From Lycium barbarum (Eukaryota; Streptophyta; Magnoliopsida; Solanales; Solanaceae): a stretch of 64,000 nucleotides of DNA. Numbering within the stretch: the stretch's first letter is position 1; every line of letters starts with the position of its first letter. Made by a program: the position numbers and the translations under genes. Positions 1-11,078 of this stretch are shown here, in pieces. The notes under the pieces were generated by a model. The model was not told the origin of the DNA, did not search any database, and saw only the letters and a program-made list of their open reading frames with translations. Where the stretch lies: assembly GCF_019175385.1 (NCBI RefSeq), contig NC_083338.1:64822884-64886883 (forward strand). Reading direction: 5' to 3'.

Positions 1-1346
1 AATTCATATACATGGCTATATATATACACAAAAGAATAATCATAAGCACCTTCGGGACAATGGAGGGCTTCCAATCAGCTGACAGCTACTACGGATCTTG
101 ATCGAGCTCTCCTCCCTGTCTACCTGTGGGCATGAACATAGCGTCCAAAGAAAACGGACGTTAGTACGAGTATTGTACTGAGTATGAGAGGCATAAACAA
201 TGAAATAAGACAATCATGTAAAGGAGATACTCATATGGGACATCAGAATCTAGCTGCCAAGTATAAGAAAAACAAGTCATGCTGTTTTACTCATGCTCAT
301 TATCATATCATGTCATATATGCATCATGTATAAACTGCTCGTCCATATCAGATCGGTGTGATAATCATAACATGAGCCTGCGTCCAGGCCTCCCGCGTCC
401 GGGGTAATGTCTCATGCCGCCCACTAGTGGTGTCTGCCCATGCCATTTAGCCATAGTGTATCGTATAGCTGCCCGCCTTAGCGGTGACTGCCAGGCAAAA
501 TAGGTGCGGTGTAATAGTGATATCATCATAATATACTTAACTTATCATAATACATACATAAGGCTCAAGACCAACCATACTCTATTGGGGTGACTTAAGG
601 TCGTGATCCCCCGATTGTATTATGGAACAATCATGTACATTCTGCCTCACCTTGAAGGGATTAGCACATAAGGCGAGTGTAAGCGATAAATAACACCATT
701 AGACTTTCTATACTCTAACTCGTTACCTTGTGTAGCAAATTATAAACATAGGCTCATGGATAAAAAAAGTAGTTACGCAAGAGACTAGCCACACATACCT
801 TCGACGTTTAACTGAGCTATCGTTCGCTTGTCCTCCTTCGATATCACGTCTCTACCTTTAAGAGGGAATTCGCACTATCATTAGTTAACTGACCAAAAGA
901 ATGCACTACTATTTCTAGAGAAAATTGGGCAGCACTTCCTTTGTTTCTACTACTTTTCCCGTATTCTATATCAACTCTCAAATGCCCACAATAACATCCA
1001 CAATATCGAAATCAACAATCATCATTTACATGCATTAACCGCACTCCACCATTTCTCCCTAATTTCTCCACATTTATACATATAACTCATTATCACATTT
1101 TCTCTTATATGATACTTATTTCATGGTCTAAACATCCTTTACAACATATTCATAATCATAGCATATCAACATTTATGATTCCATTCAACTACCATTCAAC
1201 TGTGACACTATTCATCCATTTAAGACCCATCTTCTATGTTTTTCTACCATTCAAGCATCTTATCTTTCCAATACTTTAAACAGCATGATGAAGTCATGAA
1301 ACTTACCTGAGATGATGGTTGAACAAGTCTTGAGTGGAATTGCGTG
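1..1346 (-). mobile_element. LTR fragment of gypsy element A, R/U5 side
   Basis: No gene is visible. The stretch reads on the minus strand like the R/U5 part of the other gypsy LTRs here. It has the double CCGCGTCC block (near 380-400), the CACCTTGAAGGGA block (near 648) also seen near 40,155 and 45,145, and a stem-loop pair near 142-179. The LTR terminus on this side lies before base 1. At about 1,346 the sequence switches to a plus-strand LTR start, so this LTR is interrupted. That it belongs to the same element as 3,584-4,263 is inferred from orientation. Confidence 0.6.
142..179 (-). other. LTR stem-loop pair, copy in element A
   Basis: Two adjacent inverted repeats: CGTCC (142-146) with GGACG (156-160), then AGTAC (163-167) with GTACT (175-179). 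The same arrangement occurs in the D, E and C LTRs, but the first stem uses different bases there (CCCCC with GGGGG in D). Position and pairing are therefore conserved while sequence is not. Confidence 0.6.
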
Positions 1347-3200
1347 TTATATCCCGCATTTTGTACATTCTGATAATTCAAGACGATTACGGGAAGTTAA
1401 GAGCAAGGCTATATTTTTTTATCTTTTTTAACACACAAGTTGTTTATGAAAATTTTGATGTGGAAATATTAAGAAAGGCTAGGGGTAAAAATGGAAATTC
1501 GCAAGATGACTCATGGAAATATGGAGGAATGCTAAGGGCAAATTTGGAATTTGGAAAATAAATTTTCATGAAGTGCAAAAAAAAAAAAAGAAAGAAAAAG
1601 TTGGGCTTAAAGAAAAGGGCCAAAGTGGCCGTCCAAGTGGGTATGGGCCAAGGCCCATATGGAGGCTTAAGATAAGTAAATAAAAAGATGATCCATTATC
1701 ATTTTCATCTTCAACTCAAGAAGAATCAAGAAACTTGGAGAAGACCAAAAACAACCAAGGCCTATTAGGCCAAGAAGAGCAAAAATTGGAGCCCTCAATT
1801 TTGATCCAAAAAATATTTTCTTCTAGTATTCCCACTAATTTGAAGGTCCTCTATAACATGGTATAATTGTTAGAGCAAGAAGACCTCTCTTTGTGGCATG
1901 TTCATAATTATAGCCAAGTGAGAAGCTAAGGGAAAAAGGTAAGAATTAATCTTCTTTTATATGTTATGGATGATTATGTATGTTGTAGTATGTAAAAGTG
2001 GATGAAATTCATGAAAATATTGATATATATGTTGTGGCCGTATGGTTATGGTATGATATGGAAGAGAATGAATCAATTTTTCTTAAGTATTTTGGTTGTT
2101 GTGGTAATGGAATGTATGATGGAAATGAAAGTTTGATGATTCTAGTTGAAGTTGTAAGTGTTGGAGAGTTGTTTAAAAGCTAATGTGATGTCAAAAACCA
2201 TTTCTTGTATTTATGGAAAACAATGTTGTTAGTGTGAGAATTGTTGGTGTAGTTCATGAATTTGAAGAAAAGAAACGTGTTGTTATTGTCTTTGTTGCAT
2301 TTGGAAGGTTTGGGGTGGAATGGTATATTGGTTGGATTATTGTGAATATTGTATGGATTGTTTGAAGTATTCTTGAATATTGTTTGAATGGTTGCGGATT
2401 TGAACTTTAATATGTAAGCAATTATGAATTGAACGTAAATGGAAAGTCGTCAAAGTTTGTAGAAAGAAGTTGTTAATGTTAGTATGCTTTTGAGTTGATT
2501 GTGGATATTGTTAGAATAACTGTTGGTATTGTTGTTGATAATTTGGCCGAGTTAAATTCTCGGATTTGTTGTTGATGATATAGCCGAGTTGGATTCTCGG
2601 GGATGGTAGTATTTACAGGGGAAATGCTGCCGAAATTTCTGTAGACAAAGTGTTAGTTAAGGATGAGATTCTTGGATATCTATAGCTAATGTTTGTTATT
2701 CACTAACATTGTTATAGATTTTGGAAAGGCCAAGACCTAAGTTGGATTAGCTAAGGAAGCGGGCAAGGTATGTAAGGCTTACCTTTTCTTTCTTTTTGGC
2801 ATGGTCTTTGTGAAATTAACAGACGATAAGTATATGACTCCAAAGAAACTCCCATTCTTAGAGCCACTAGGATGGCTAACGTTCTTGATTTCCATAAGTT
2901 GTTCCATATGGGTTTGATGCATATCTATGATGTCCGACGTTCGGTTGATATGTTTCCGGATGACATTCGAAAGATGACGAGATGATTAATGTCTTGGTTT
3001 TCAAATGATAGTACGTTTGATTATTTCATCGAGTCTTTGATACATTTTGATAGGTAAATATGGTTCCAAAAGCTCTATTTGATTTGATCCATAACGATAT
3101 CCGAAAGGTACTTGACATGATTATGGCCTTGATTTTCCAAAAATGGCTTCCGAAACGCTTATAGAATGTTCTGTACTTCAAACGCTCATAACTTTCTTAT
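1347..3200 (+). mobile_element. Plus-strand gypsy LTR, right end unresolved
   Basis: The sequence starts TGTTATATCCCG, a typical LTR start in this superfamily, and reads on the plus strand. It contains a GGGCCAAGGCCCATATGG block near 1,648 and the CAGGGGAAATGCTGCCGAAATTT block near 2,617, which matches the reverse of E near 40,800. It is oriented against the flanking minus-strand LTR pieces, so it is probably a solo or truncated LTR inserted into the LTR of A. I could not find a matching target duplication, and the right boundary is approximate. Short open frames inside it (for example 1,334-1,561 and 1,998-2,183) show no domain. Confidence 0.45.
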
Positions 3201-3583
3201 ACTAACTCAGATTGACCCGGAACTTGTTTCTGAGCCTTCAGGTGTCGGTAAGCATACTTGTCCATCGAGTCTTAGAATTGATATATGCATGCTGGAGATC
3301 ATGGAGATCATGGCAATTGAGTCTTAGAAATGCATGCTGGAGATCATGGCAATTTACGACTCAATTTACGGGCCGTATTTCAATTTACGGTCCGTATTCC
3401 AAATCGTTTTTAACCGTTTGAAGCATTTGACAGAAAGTTGAAATTTTGATAGTTGGAAGACGATGACACTTTACGGCCCGTAAATCACTTTACGTGCCGT
3501 ATTTTGTTTTACGACCACTGGGTCGAAATGCAAATCTGCAACTTTTCACTGTACGTTCACGGGGAAATTTTCGAGGTGTAACA
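3200..3583 (-). mobile_element. U3 start of the 3' LTR of element A
   Basis: On the minus strand the LTR starts TGTTACACCTCGAAA at 3,583, directly after a polypurine tract, which is the standard 3' LTR boundary. It contains repeated TTACGG(C/T)CCGTA motifs (near 3,365-3,500). The left limit given is approximate because the plus-strand LTR piece intrudes. Confidence 0.65.
3267..3353. repeat. Short imperfect direct duplication
   Basis: GAGTCTTAG followed by TGCATGCTGGAGATCATGG occurs at 3,267-3,304 and again at 3,319-3,349, with an extra AGATCATGG between. It is a local tandem duplication inside LTR sequence. Confidence 0.7.
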
Positions 3584-3620
3584 CTCTTCCCCCCTTTTGG
3601 AACATTCGTCCTCGAATGTT
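3584..3620 (-). promoter_or_regulatory. Polypurine tract and 20-bp palindrome, element A
   Basis: On the minus strand, AAAAGGGGGGAAGAG abuts the LTR start. It is the expected primer for plus-strand DNA synthesis. Immediately upstream is the perfect palindrome-with-spacer AACATTCGAGGACGAATGTT (3,601-3,620), also present in E and, with one base changed, in D. Confidence 0.85.
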
Positions 3621-3717
3621 AAGCACTCGGGATTCTACGAAATTTCGCCAGAGTTTCCCCTGTAATTTGGCACTACCCGCCTGTCGCAACAACCCATAAT
3701 ATCAACGCCTCATAGGG

Positions 3718-4263
3718 TTACATCACAACATCGATATATCTATGGCCACACTCGACCAGAAGCATGAAAAATAAGCATACGTACCTTACATTGTTGGCGT
3801 TTTGCTCTTGAATCTCCTCTGGGGGTGTGAATAAATGCAGATCCTTACACTTCATATTCCCTTCCGCTTCCCAAGTCATTTCTTCCCGGTTATTGTTTCG
3901 CCATAAGACTTTGACTGAAACTACTTCTTTATTTTGGAGTCTCCGCAGTTGCCTATCTAAAATAGCAATAGGCACCTCTTCATAGGTAAGCTCTTCTGTC
4001 ACTTGCACGTCATCTATCGGGACAATCTTTGTGGGATCTCAAATACACTTGCGGAGCATCGAAACATGAAAGACTAGATGGACTGATTCAAGCTCCGAAG
4101 GCAAATCCAGTTCATATGCTACATGACCCACCTTGCGGATAATTTTATAGGGTCCAATGTACCTAGGACTTAGCTTCCCCTTCTTACCAAATCTCATAAC
4201 CCTTTTCATTGGCGATACTTTCAGAAATACCCAATCATTAATCTGGAATTCCAAGTTTCGTCA
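3718..4263 (-). pseudogene. Integrase C-terminus and chromodomain remnant, element A
   Basis: This is the last part of a Ty3/gypsy pol polyprotein. The upstream piece (4,254-4,039) has the integrase tail landmarks DWVFLKVSPMK, LSPRYIGPY and FHVSMLRKCI. A TGA then interrupts it where relatives have a glycine codon (GGA). The downstream piece (4,008-3,718) has the chromodomain-like stretch ILDRQLRRL, VKVLWRNNN, EEMTWEAE. In the family the chromodomain guides integration to particular chromatin. The remnant is cut at 4,263/4,264 by the LTR of element D, so reverse transcriptase, RNase H and the integrase core are absent. It is clearly non-functional. Confidence 0.85.
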
Positions 4264-6028
4264 TGTCACGACCCAGCCCCGTGGGCTGCGACTGGCAACC
4301 TACCTGGGTACCCGGACCGAATCACACATTCATTTTCAAATCCAAACTTATTTCATAATTTTTCGAAATCATATCGAACATAATTTATATCAAATATGTC
4401 TTAAGCGGTCGTGCCAAATCAAAATATCATATCAAATACAAACTTAGCGGCGGAATAGACATCGCCGGTCAAAAGTGCAAATATAAGCATAGGGGCCATT
4501 TGGGGCCATCATGACAAACGGACCGCTTTAAGACCAGAAAACAAAATCAGACCAACATATACAGGACCCTCGCCCCACATATATGACTACAGGCCTCTAC
4601 GAACTCAAAACAAAGACATATGGCGAGACAGGGCCCCGTCGTACCCAAATAGTCAAATATACCGAATATATACAAAGCAAAAAGAGTCTGTACCAAAAGT
4701 GGACTCCGGATCAAATAGGAGTACTCCGGAATAGCAAGAAGTGAAGCCTACTGCGGAGGATCACCGATATCTGCACCTGCGGGCATAAAACGCAGCCCCC
4801 GGAGAAAGGGGGTCAGTACGAAATATGTACTGAGTATGTAAAGCACGGAGTACAAAAATATGGATCAAAACCGAAAGCAAATCAGATGTCAAAGTGGAGT
4901 GCAAATCGGTATGTCAAAATCCGTATCGAAATCATATACGTATATATAATGCAAACGAAATCATGCAAACGCTTAGGAACGTGGTCGCCACTCCGACGCT
5001 GGCGCCACACACAGCATAACACCAGAAGGTTTCAAATCTCCGTACATCCCCGAACACGAACATAATAATGGGTGAGCGTATCGCATCACGAGCCATATCA
5101 CAGCATAACTCCAAACGGAACCCGGCCCTATGGCGAAGCCTCGGGAACCGTAACACAGCATACGGCCGAATTGTCATAAGGCGCACGAATCAAAACCGGC
5201 CTGGGAACCGGTGAACGAAGTCATAATAAGGCACGAGCGGAGTCCTGAGCAAACCAATGCAATTCGTACTTCAAAATAGTTTTCCAAAACGAAGTAAACC
5301 CATAAGTCATATCATAATGCAAAATAGTCGGATACTTAGCCGATATAAAGTTTCATTTATCAAAACTTTTCCAAAATAATATGTGTAGCTCAGAACGTAG
5401 CTTAACATATCGTAATTGTCGAAACATATCCCATAGACGGGAATTCCAACATCGAAAGTGCCATTCCAAACGTTATTCAAAAGGACAGCCCAATAAGACA
5501 AATAGGGCGTCTCGGGGTTAGCGGGCCCACCTCGAGTCAAAGTGAGGTGGCGAACATATTTTTTTCAAACATTTATATGCCAGGGGTCATACATAATCAT
5601 TTCTAGGTTACCCGACCACCTTTCGATAGGTTTCGGACGAATGGTGGCATTCTAGCCAAAATAGAGCCCTTAGGCTTCAATTGAATTGAATGAATAGTAA
5701 CTTTTCTGTGGATCGGGTTTCGAGGAATAGAAATGCTCCGAAAGGTCTCATATTCGACTAACATACTAGGATATGCCAAATGAAGGAGTGGGAAGCTTTA
5801 CATAACTCACAGATGTCGTAAGCTCTCCCGAAAGTCAAGTCCCGTTTTGTAATTCCCCAAAACTAATTTCCGAAATCCCAAATTTATCCTCGGCCTTCGC
5901 CGAGGTCTTGACATTAATGATTCCATAACCAACATAGTCACATTTACTAAAATCAAATTATGTCCTTCTAACACCCAAGTCGTAATTATTTCTCGATTTC
6001 CAATTATACGAAAACACGGGACATAACA
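4264..6028 (-). mobile_element. 3' LTR of gypsy element D
   Basis: It is bounded by TG at 4,264 and CA at 6,028 (about 1,765 bp). On the minus strand it begins TGTTATGTCCCG and ends ...GGGTCGTGACA. It is followed on the internal side by a polypurine tract, so it is the 3' LTR of a minus-strand element. It carries the LTR stem-loop pair at 4,796-4,832. It sits inside the integrase tail of A, showing nested insertion. The 5' LTR of D is missing, so no target duplication can be checked. Small open frames within it (4,932-5,186, 5,307-5,540) have no recognisable domain. Confidence 0.8.
4796..4832 (-). other. LTR stem-loop pair, copy in element D
   Basis: CCCCC (4,796-4,800) can pair with GGGGG (4,808-4,812), and CAGTAC (4,814-4,819) with GTACTG (4,827-4,832). 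The loop of the second hairpin differs from those in A, C and E while the stem is kept. Confidence 0.65.
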
Positions 6029-6064
6029 TTCTCCCCCCCTTAAGAACATTCGTCCCCGAATGTT
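6029..6064 (-). promoter_or_regulatory. Polypurine tract and palindrome, element D
   Basis: On the minus strand, AAGGGGGGGAGAA lies directly before the LTR start. The 20-bp palindrome (6,045-6,064) has the same arms as in A and E, with central GGGA instead of AGGA. Confidence 0.85.
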
Positions 6065-6161
6065 AAATAAATCTTATGAAGGCTCACAAACATAACGGGA
6101 AAACCATTTTATATATAGCACACATGGTCCATCCGTTCATTGGTACAACAAATACAAAAGT

Positions 6162-6908
6162 CTAGATTACAAGAGGCGTAGGGAATAAATGGGGGTATCT
6201 CTTCTTCATCTCATCCTCCGCCTCCCAAGTCATCTCTTCTCGGTTATTATTGCGCCACAGGACTTTGACAGAAGGCACCTCCTTAGTGCGCAACCTCCTC
6301 ACCTGACGATCCAGAATAGATACAGGCTGCTCGTCATAAGACAACTGCTCCGTCACCTGAATGTCATCTACTGGGAATATCCTGGAAGGATCACCAATAC
6401 ATTTCCGCAACATAGACACATGAAACACCGGGTGTACGGCCTCCAAGTCGGATGGTAAGTCTAGCTCATAGGCGACCTCGCCTATCTTTCGAACGATCTG
6501 ATATGGCCCAATGTACCGGGGGCTCAACTTACCCTTTCTACCGAATCTCATGACACCCTTCATGGGCGACACCTTCAGGAATACCCAGTCGCCAATCCGG
6601 AACTCTAACGGTCGACGTCGTCTATCTGCATAAGCTTTCTGTCGACTCTGAGCAGCCAATAATCGTTCTCGAATAAGCTTTACCTTATCTACAGCTTCCT
6701 GGATCACATCTGGCCCAATCAGCTTAGTCTCGCCCACGTCAAACCAACCAATAGGAGATCTGCATTTCCTGCCATACAGGGCTTCATACGGTGCCATCTG
6801 AATGCTGGAGTGATAACTATTATTATAGGCAAACTCAATAAGCGGCAAATGATCATCCCAGCTGCCCCTGAAATCAATAACGCAGGCCCGCAACATATCT
6901 TCGAGCGT
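6162..6908 (-). pseudogene. Integrase C-terminal domain and chromodomain, element D
   Basis: An open stretch of 244 codons (6,896-6,162) covers the end of the gypsy integrase: the post-core segment (LPLIEFAYNNSYHSSIQMAP, YEALYGRKCRSPIGW), the DWVFLKVSPMKGVMRFG block, and a complete chromodomain (LDRQVRRLRTKE, VKVLWRNNNREEMTWEAE) ending shortly after HLFP. It is the best-preserved chromodomain in the window. A TAG at about 6,909, where relatives have a glutamine codon (CAG), separates it from the integrase core, so the native start is upstream and the apparent initiator is only a pol-internal methionine. In the family the protein binds and joins the cDNA ends. Confidence 0.9.
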
Positions 6909-7253
6909 CTAAATAGTGCGCTCGGCCTGCCCGTCGGACTGAGGGTGAAAAGCTGTACTGAGACTCACCTGAGTCCCTAATCCCTCCTGAAATGACCTCC
7001 AGAAATTTGCTGTAAACTGGGTACCTCGGTCAGTAATAATAGATATAGGGACTCCGTGAAGTCTGACTATCTCTCTGATATACAATCTGGCATAGTCCTC
7101 AGCCGAATAAGTAGTCCGAACCGGAAGGAAATGGGCTGATTTCGTCAGCCTGTCAACAACAACCCAGATAGAGTCGTACCTGCGTGGAGTGCGCGGTAAC
7201 CCAACAACGAAATCCATATAAATCATCTCCCATTTCCAGGCTGGAATCTCCAT
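6909..7253 (-). pseudogene. Integrase catalytic core, element D
   Basis: This is the DDE core of a Ty3/gypsy integrase. The first acidic residue is in YMDFVVGLPRT, the second in ISIITDRGTQFTANFW and the glutamate in SDGQAERTI, with normal family spacing. The reading ends at an in-frame TAG one codon after ERTI. Upstream, the frame is broken by a one-base loss in a G run near 7,270 (relatives read NPGGLLQ there). All three catalytic residues are visible, but the protein cannot be made whole. Neighbours are the zinc-finger part upstream and the chromodomain downstream. Confidence 0.9.
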
Positions 7254-7527
7254 CTCCTGTAATAATCCACCGGGTTCTGATGCTCGATCTTAACTTGCTG
7301 GCAGTTCGGGCACTGACTAACAAACTCAGCAATATCTTTCTTCATGCCGTCCCACCAATACAAACACCTGAGATCACGATACATCTTAGTGGAAGCAGGA
7401 TGAACAGAATACCGTGCATTATGTGCCTCGCCCATAATCTGCCGTCGTAAGCCCGCAATGTCCGGTACACAGAATCTGCCGTCATACAATAATACTCCTT
7501 CAAGCGAGATTTCAAACTGAGTCTTTG
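7225..7527 (-). pseudogene. Integrase zinc-binding N-terminus, element D
   Basis: The HHCC module of a gypsy integrase is visible as H-x3-H (AHNARYSVH) and a C-x2-C pair in QCPNC, preceded by VLLYDGRFCVP. Reverse transcriptase and RNase H should lie further upstream, beyond 7,527, but there the sequence changes to the LTR-derived tandem array. Element D is therefore truncated exactly at the array edge. The last roughly ten residues of the open frame up to 7,558 are array sequence, not pol. Confidence 0.85.
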
Positions 7528-7560
7528 CTTTATAAAAGGTTCTCATTCTTTGTACCAACT
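7528..7560 (+). other. Junction between element D and the tandem array
   Basis: After the last pol-like codons the sequence reads TTTATAAAAGGTTCTCATTC then TTTGTACCAAC. This matches the very end (TATA box onward) of the forward U3 half of an array unit. The array therefore begins with only about 30 bp of a forward half before its first full unit. Confidence 0.7.
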
Positions 7561-8735
7561 TGATGTGATTCTTCGAGTTAACAAAGAACCAAACGACCAG
7601 GATCTTGTTCTTGAAGTGGTTTGATGGGCAGACTCAAGAAACATATGTATCTCAAGTTGTAGATGTAGGATTAAAGTGATTGTAAAACTATGTGAAAGAT
7701 GACGATTTGAACTATAAAAATAACTATTGAATGGTTTAAATCAAGTAAGTATTGAAGGCGGTATGATTGAAAGAAAATTAGGGTTCTGGGTATGAACTAG
7801 AACGAATTTTAGTCAAGAAACGCGTTCTTGAATGATCAAGAACAAATAAAATTCCTAAGTCACCACTTGAAATCAATTAACGTGACAAAGAAACACCACA
7901 CGCAACTGAAAATAAGGTAAAGACTATCACCACCTTGCTTGGAATCAAAAACAAGGATAAAGAACAATAAATAGAGAGAATAACTGTATTGCAAAATTTA
8001 GGTTTGTGATAAAAACGTGAATAGTGTTTAACAAAGAATAAGAACCCTTTATATAAGCCTAGGGTCTCTTCTTTGATGACTACAAATCCCTATTCTACTC
8101 TACAAAGGAAATGGCTAAAAACAAGGAAAGTAAATACCTATTCTACAAGGAAAAGAATAAAGAAAACTGAATCCTACTAGATCTAGGATAAAAGTCCTAC
8201 TAATGATAGGAAATCAAATCCTACTATGATATAAATCAAGAAACAAGAAACCTATTTATAAAATGATTCAAGAAACAAGAATTGGAAATAATATTCAAAC
8301 TTGAGCTTCTTGTACTTTTCTTTTTCTTGAATTTCAGTCTTGTGTTACTTGATTTTCTTGAATTTCTTGATGAAAGACGAAGAATATCAAGAAAATTCCA
8401 GAAAATCAAGAAACACAAGATTGAAATTCAAGAAAAAGAAAAGTCCAAGCAGCTCAAGTTTGAAGATTATTTCCAATTCTTGTTTCTTGAATTCTTTTCT
8501 AAATAAATTTCTTGTTTCTTGATTTATATCATAGTAGGATTTGATTTCCGTTCATTAGTAGGACTTTTATCCTAGATCTTGTAGGATTCAGTTTTCTTTA
8601 TTCCTTTCCTTGTAGAATAGGGATTTTACTTTCCTTGTTTCCAGCTATTTCCTTTCTAGAGTAGAATAGGTATTTGTAGTCCTCAAAGAAGAGACCCTTG
8701 GCCTATATAAAGGGTTCTTATTCTTTGTACAAAAT
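7561..8735 (+). repeat. First array unit (edge variant)
   Basis: This unit has the standard two-part structure, with the forward TGATGAAAG start at about 8,369. It is more diverged from the central units than they are from each other: AACCAAACGACC near 7,590, GTGTTACTTG near 8,340, and TTCCAGAAAATC near 8,396. Edge units of satellites usually escape homogenisation. Confidence 0.85.
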
Positions 8736-9910
8736 TGATGTGATTCTTCGAGTTAACAAAGAACCAATCGACCAGGATCTTGTTCTTGAAGTGGTTTGAT
8801 GGGCAGATTCAAGAAACGGATGTATCTCAAGTTTTAGGTGTAGGATTAAAGTGATTGTAAAACTATGTGAAAGATGACGATTTGAACTATAGAAATAACT
8901 ATTGAATGGTTTAAAGCAAGTAAGTATTGAAGGCGGAATGATGGAAATAAAATTAGGGTTCTTGGTATGAACTAGAACGAATTTTAATCAAGAAACGCAT
9001 TCTTGAATGATCAAGAACAAATAAAATTCCTAAGTCACCACTTGAAATCAATTAACGTGACAAAGAAACACCACACGCAACTGAAAACAAGGTAAAGACT
9101 ATCACCACCTTGGTTGGAACCAAAAACAAGGATAAAGAACTAGAAATAGAGAGAATAACTCTATTGCAAAATTTAGGTTTATGGTAAAAACGTGAATAGT
9201 GTTTAACAAAGAATAAGAACCCTTTATATAAGCCTAGGGTCTCTTCTTTGATGACTACAAATCCCTATTCTACTCTAGAAAGGAAATGGCTAAAAACAAG
9301 GAAAGAAAAATCCCTATTCTACAAGGAAAAGAATAAAGAAAACTGAATCCTACTAGATCTAGGATAAAATTCCTACTAATGATAGGAAATCAAATCCTAC
9401 TATGATATAAATCAAGAAACAAGAAACCTATTTAGAAAAGGATTCAAGAAACAAGAATTGGAAATAATCTTCAAACTTGAGCTTCTTGGACTTTTCTTTT
9501 TCTTGAATTTCAGTCTTGTGTTCTTGATTTTCTTTAATTTCTTGATGAAAGACGAAGAATATCAAGAAAATTCAAGAAAATCAAGAAACACAAGACTGAA
9601 ATTCAAGAAAAAGAATAGCCCAAGGAGCTCATGTTTGAAGATTATTTCCAATTTTTGTTTCTTGAATCCTTTTCTAAATAGGTTTCTTGTTTCTTGATTT
9701 ACATTTTAGTAGGATTTAATTTCCTATCATTAGTAGGACTTTTATCCAAGATCTAGTAGGATTCAGTTTTCTTTATTCTTTTCCTTGTAGAATAGGGATT
9801 TTACTTTCCTTGTTTTTAGCTATTTCCTTTGCAGAGTAGAATAGGTATTTGTAGTCATCAAAGAAGAGACCCTAGGCCTATATAAAGGGTTCTTATTCTT
9901 TGTACCTAAT

Positions 9911-10380
9911 TGATGTATTTCTTCGAGTTAACAAAGAACTAATCGACCAGGATCTTGTTCTTGAAGTGGTTTGATGGGCAGATTCAAGAAACGGATGTAT
10001 CTCAAGTTGTAGGCGTAGGATTAAAGTGATTGTAAAACTATGTGAAAGATGACGATTTGAACTATAAAAATAAATATTGAATGGTTTAAATCAAGTAAGT
10101 ATTGAAGGCGGAACGATGGAAAGAAAATTAGGGTTCTGGGTATGAACTAGAACGAATTTTAATCAAGAAACGCGTTCTTGAATGATCAGGAACAAATAAA
10201 ATTCCTAAGTCACCACTTGAAATCAATTAACGTGAAAAAGAAACACCACACACAACTGAAAACAAGGTAAAGACTATCACCACCTAGCTTGGAACCAAAA
10301 ACAAGGATAAAGAACAAGAAATAGAGAGAATAACTCTATTGCAAAATTTAGGTTTATGCTAAAAACGTGAATAGTGTTTA
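9911..10380 (-). repeat. R-U5 part of a representative array unit
   Basis: Reverse copy of the R and U5 region of the B LTR. It begins with the reverse of the LTR 3' end. The seven bases before it (ACCTAAT here, ACCAAAT in most units) equal the reverse of the first bases after the LTR, that is ATT plus TGGT, the start of the primer-binding site. Confidence 0.8.
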
Positions 10381-10717
10381 ACAAAGAATAAGAACCCTTT
10401 ATATAAGCCTAGGGTCTCTTCTTTGATGACTACAAATCCCTATTCTACTCTAGAAAGGAAATGGCTAAAAACAAGGAAAGTAAAATCCCTATTCTACAAG
10501 GAAAAGAATAAAGAAAACTGAATCCTACTAGATCTAGGATAAAAGTCCTACTAATGATAGGAAATCAAATCCTACTATGATATAAATCAAGAAACAAGAA
10601 ACCTATTTAGAAAAGGATTCAAGAAACAAGAATTGGAAATAATCTTCAAACTTGAGCTTCTTGGACTTTTCTTTTTCTTGAATTTCAGTCTTGTGTTCTT
10701 GATTTTCTTTAATTTCT
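10381..10717 (-). promoter_or_regulatory. Minus-strand U3 promoter half of a representative array unit
   Basis: Reverse copy of the B U3. Its TATA box reads TATATAAAGGG on the minus strand (near 10,398-10,405), preceded by AGACCCTAGGC. It should drive leftward transcription through the unit's own R-U5. It stops about 20 bp before the LTR terminus, at the hairpin centre. Promoter activity is inferred from LTR identity and the TATA box. Confidence 0.65.
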
Positions 10718-11078
10718 TGATGAAAGATGAAGAATATCAAGAAAATTCAAGAAAATCAAGAAACACAAGACTGAAATTCAAGAAAAAGAAAAGTCCAAGG
10801 AGCTCAAGTTTGAAGATTATTTCCAATTCTTGTTTCTTGAATCCTTTTCTAAATAGGTTTCTTGTTTCTTGATTTATATATTAGTAGGATTTGATTTCCG
10901 TTCATTAGTAGGACTTTTATCCTAGATCTAGTAGGATTCAGTTTTCTTTATTCCTTTCCTTGTAGAATAGGGATTTTACTTTCCTTGTTTTTAGCTATTT
11001 CCTTTCTAGAGTAGAATAGGTATTTGTAGTCATCAAAGAAGAGACCCTAGGCCTATATAAAGGGTTCTTATTCTTTGT
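10718..11078 (+). promoter_or_regulatory. Plus-strand U3 promoter half of a representative array unit
   Basis: It starts exactly at the B LTR terminus TGATGAAAGATGAAG and ends 24 bases after the first T of the TATA box (TATATAAAG from 11,054), close to where transcription would start. It points rightward into the next unit's reversed LTR. It is about 96% alike to the minus half by eye, with fixed differences such as AGGTATTT versus AGGGATTT. It is repeated in every unit. Confidence 0.65.

Noticed and set aside
1334..3421. Small open frames at 1,334-1,561, 1,998-2,183 and 3,212-3,421 as host genes
   Set aside because: All lie in LTR-like sequence, with no domain and no sign of coding composition.
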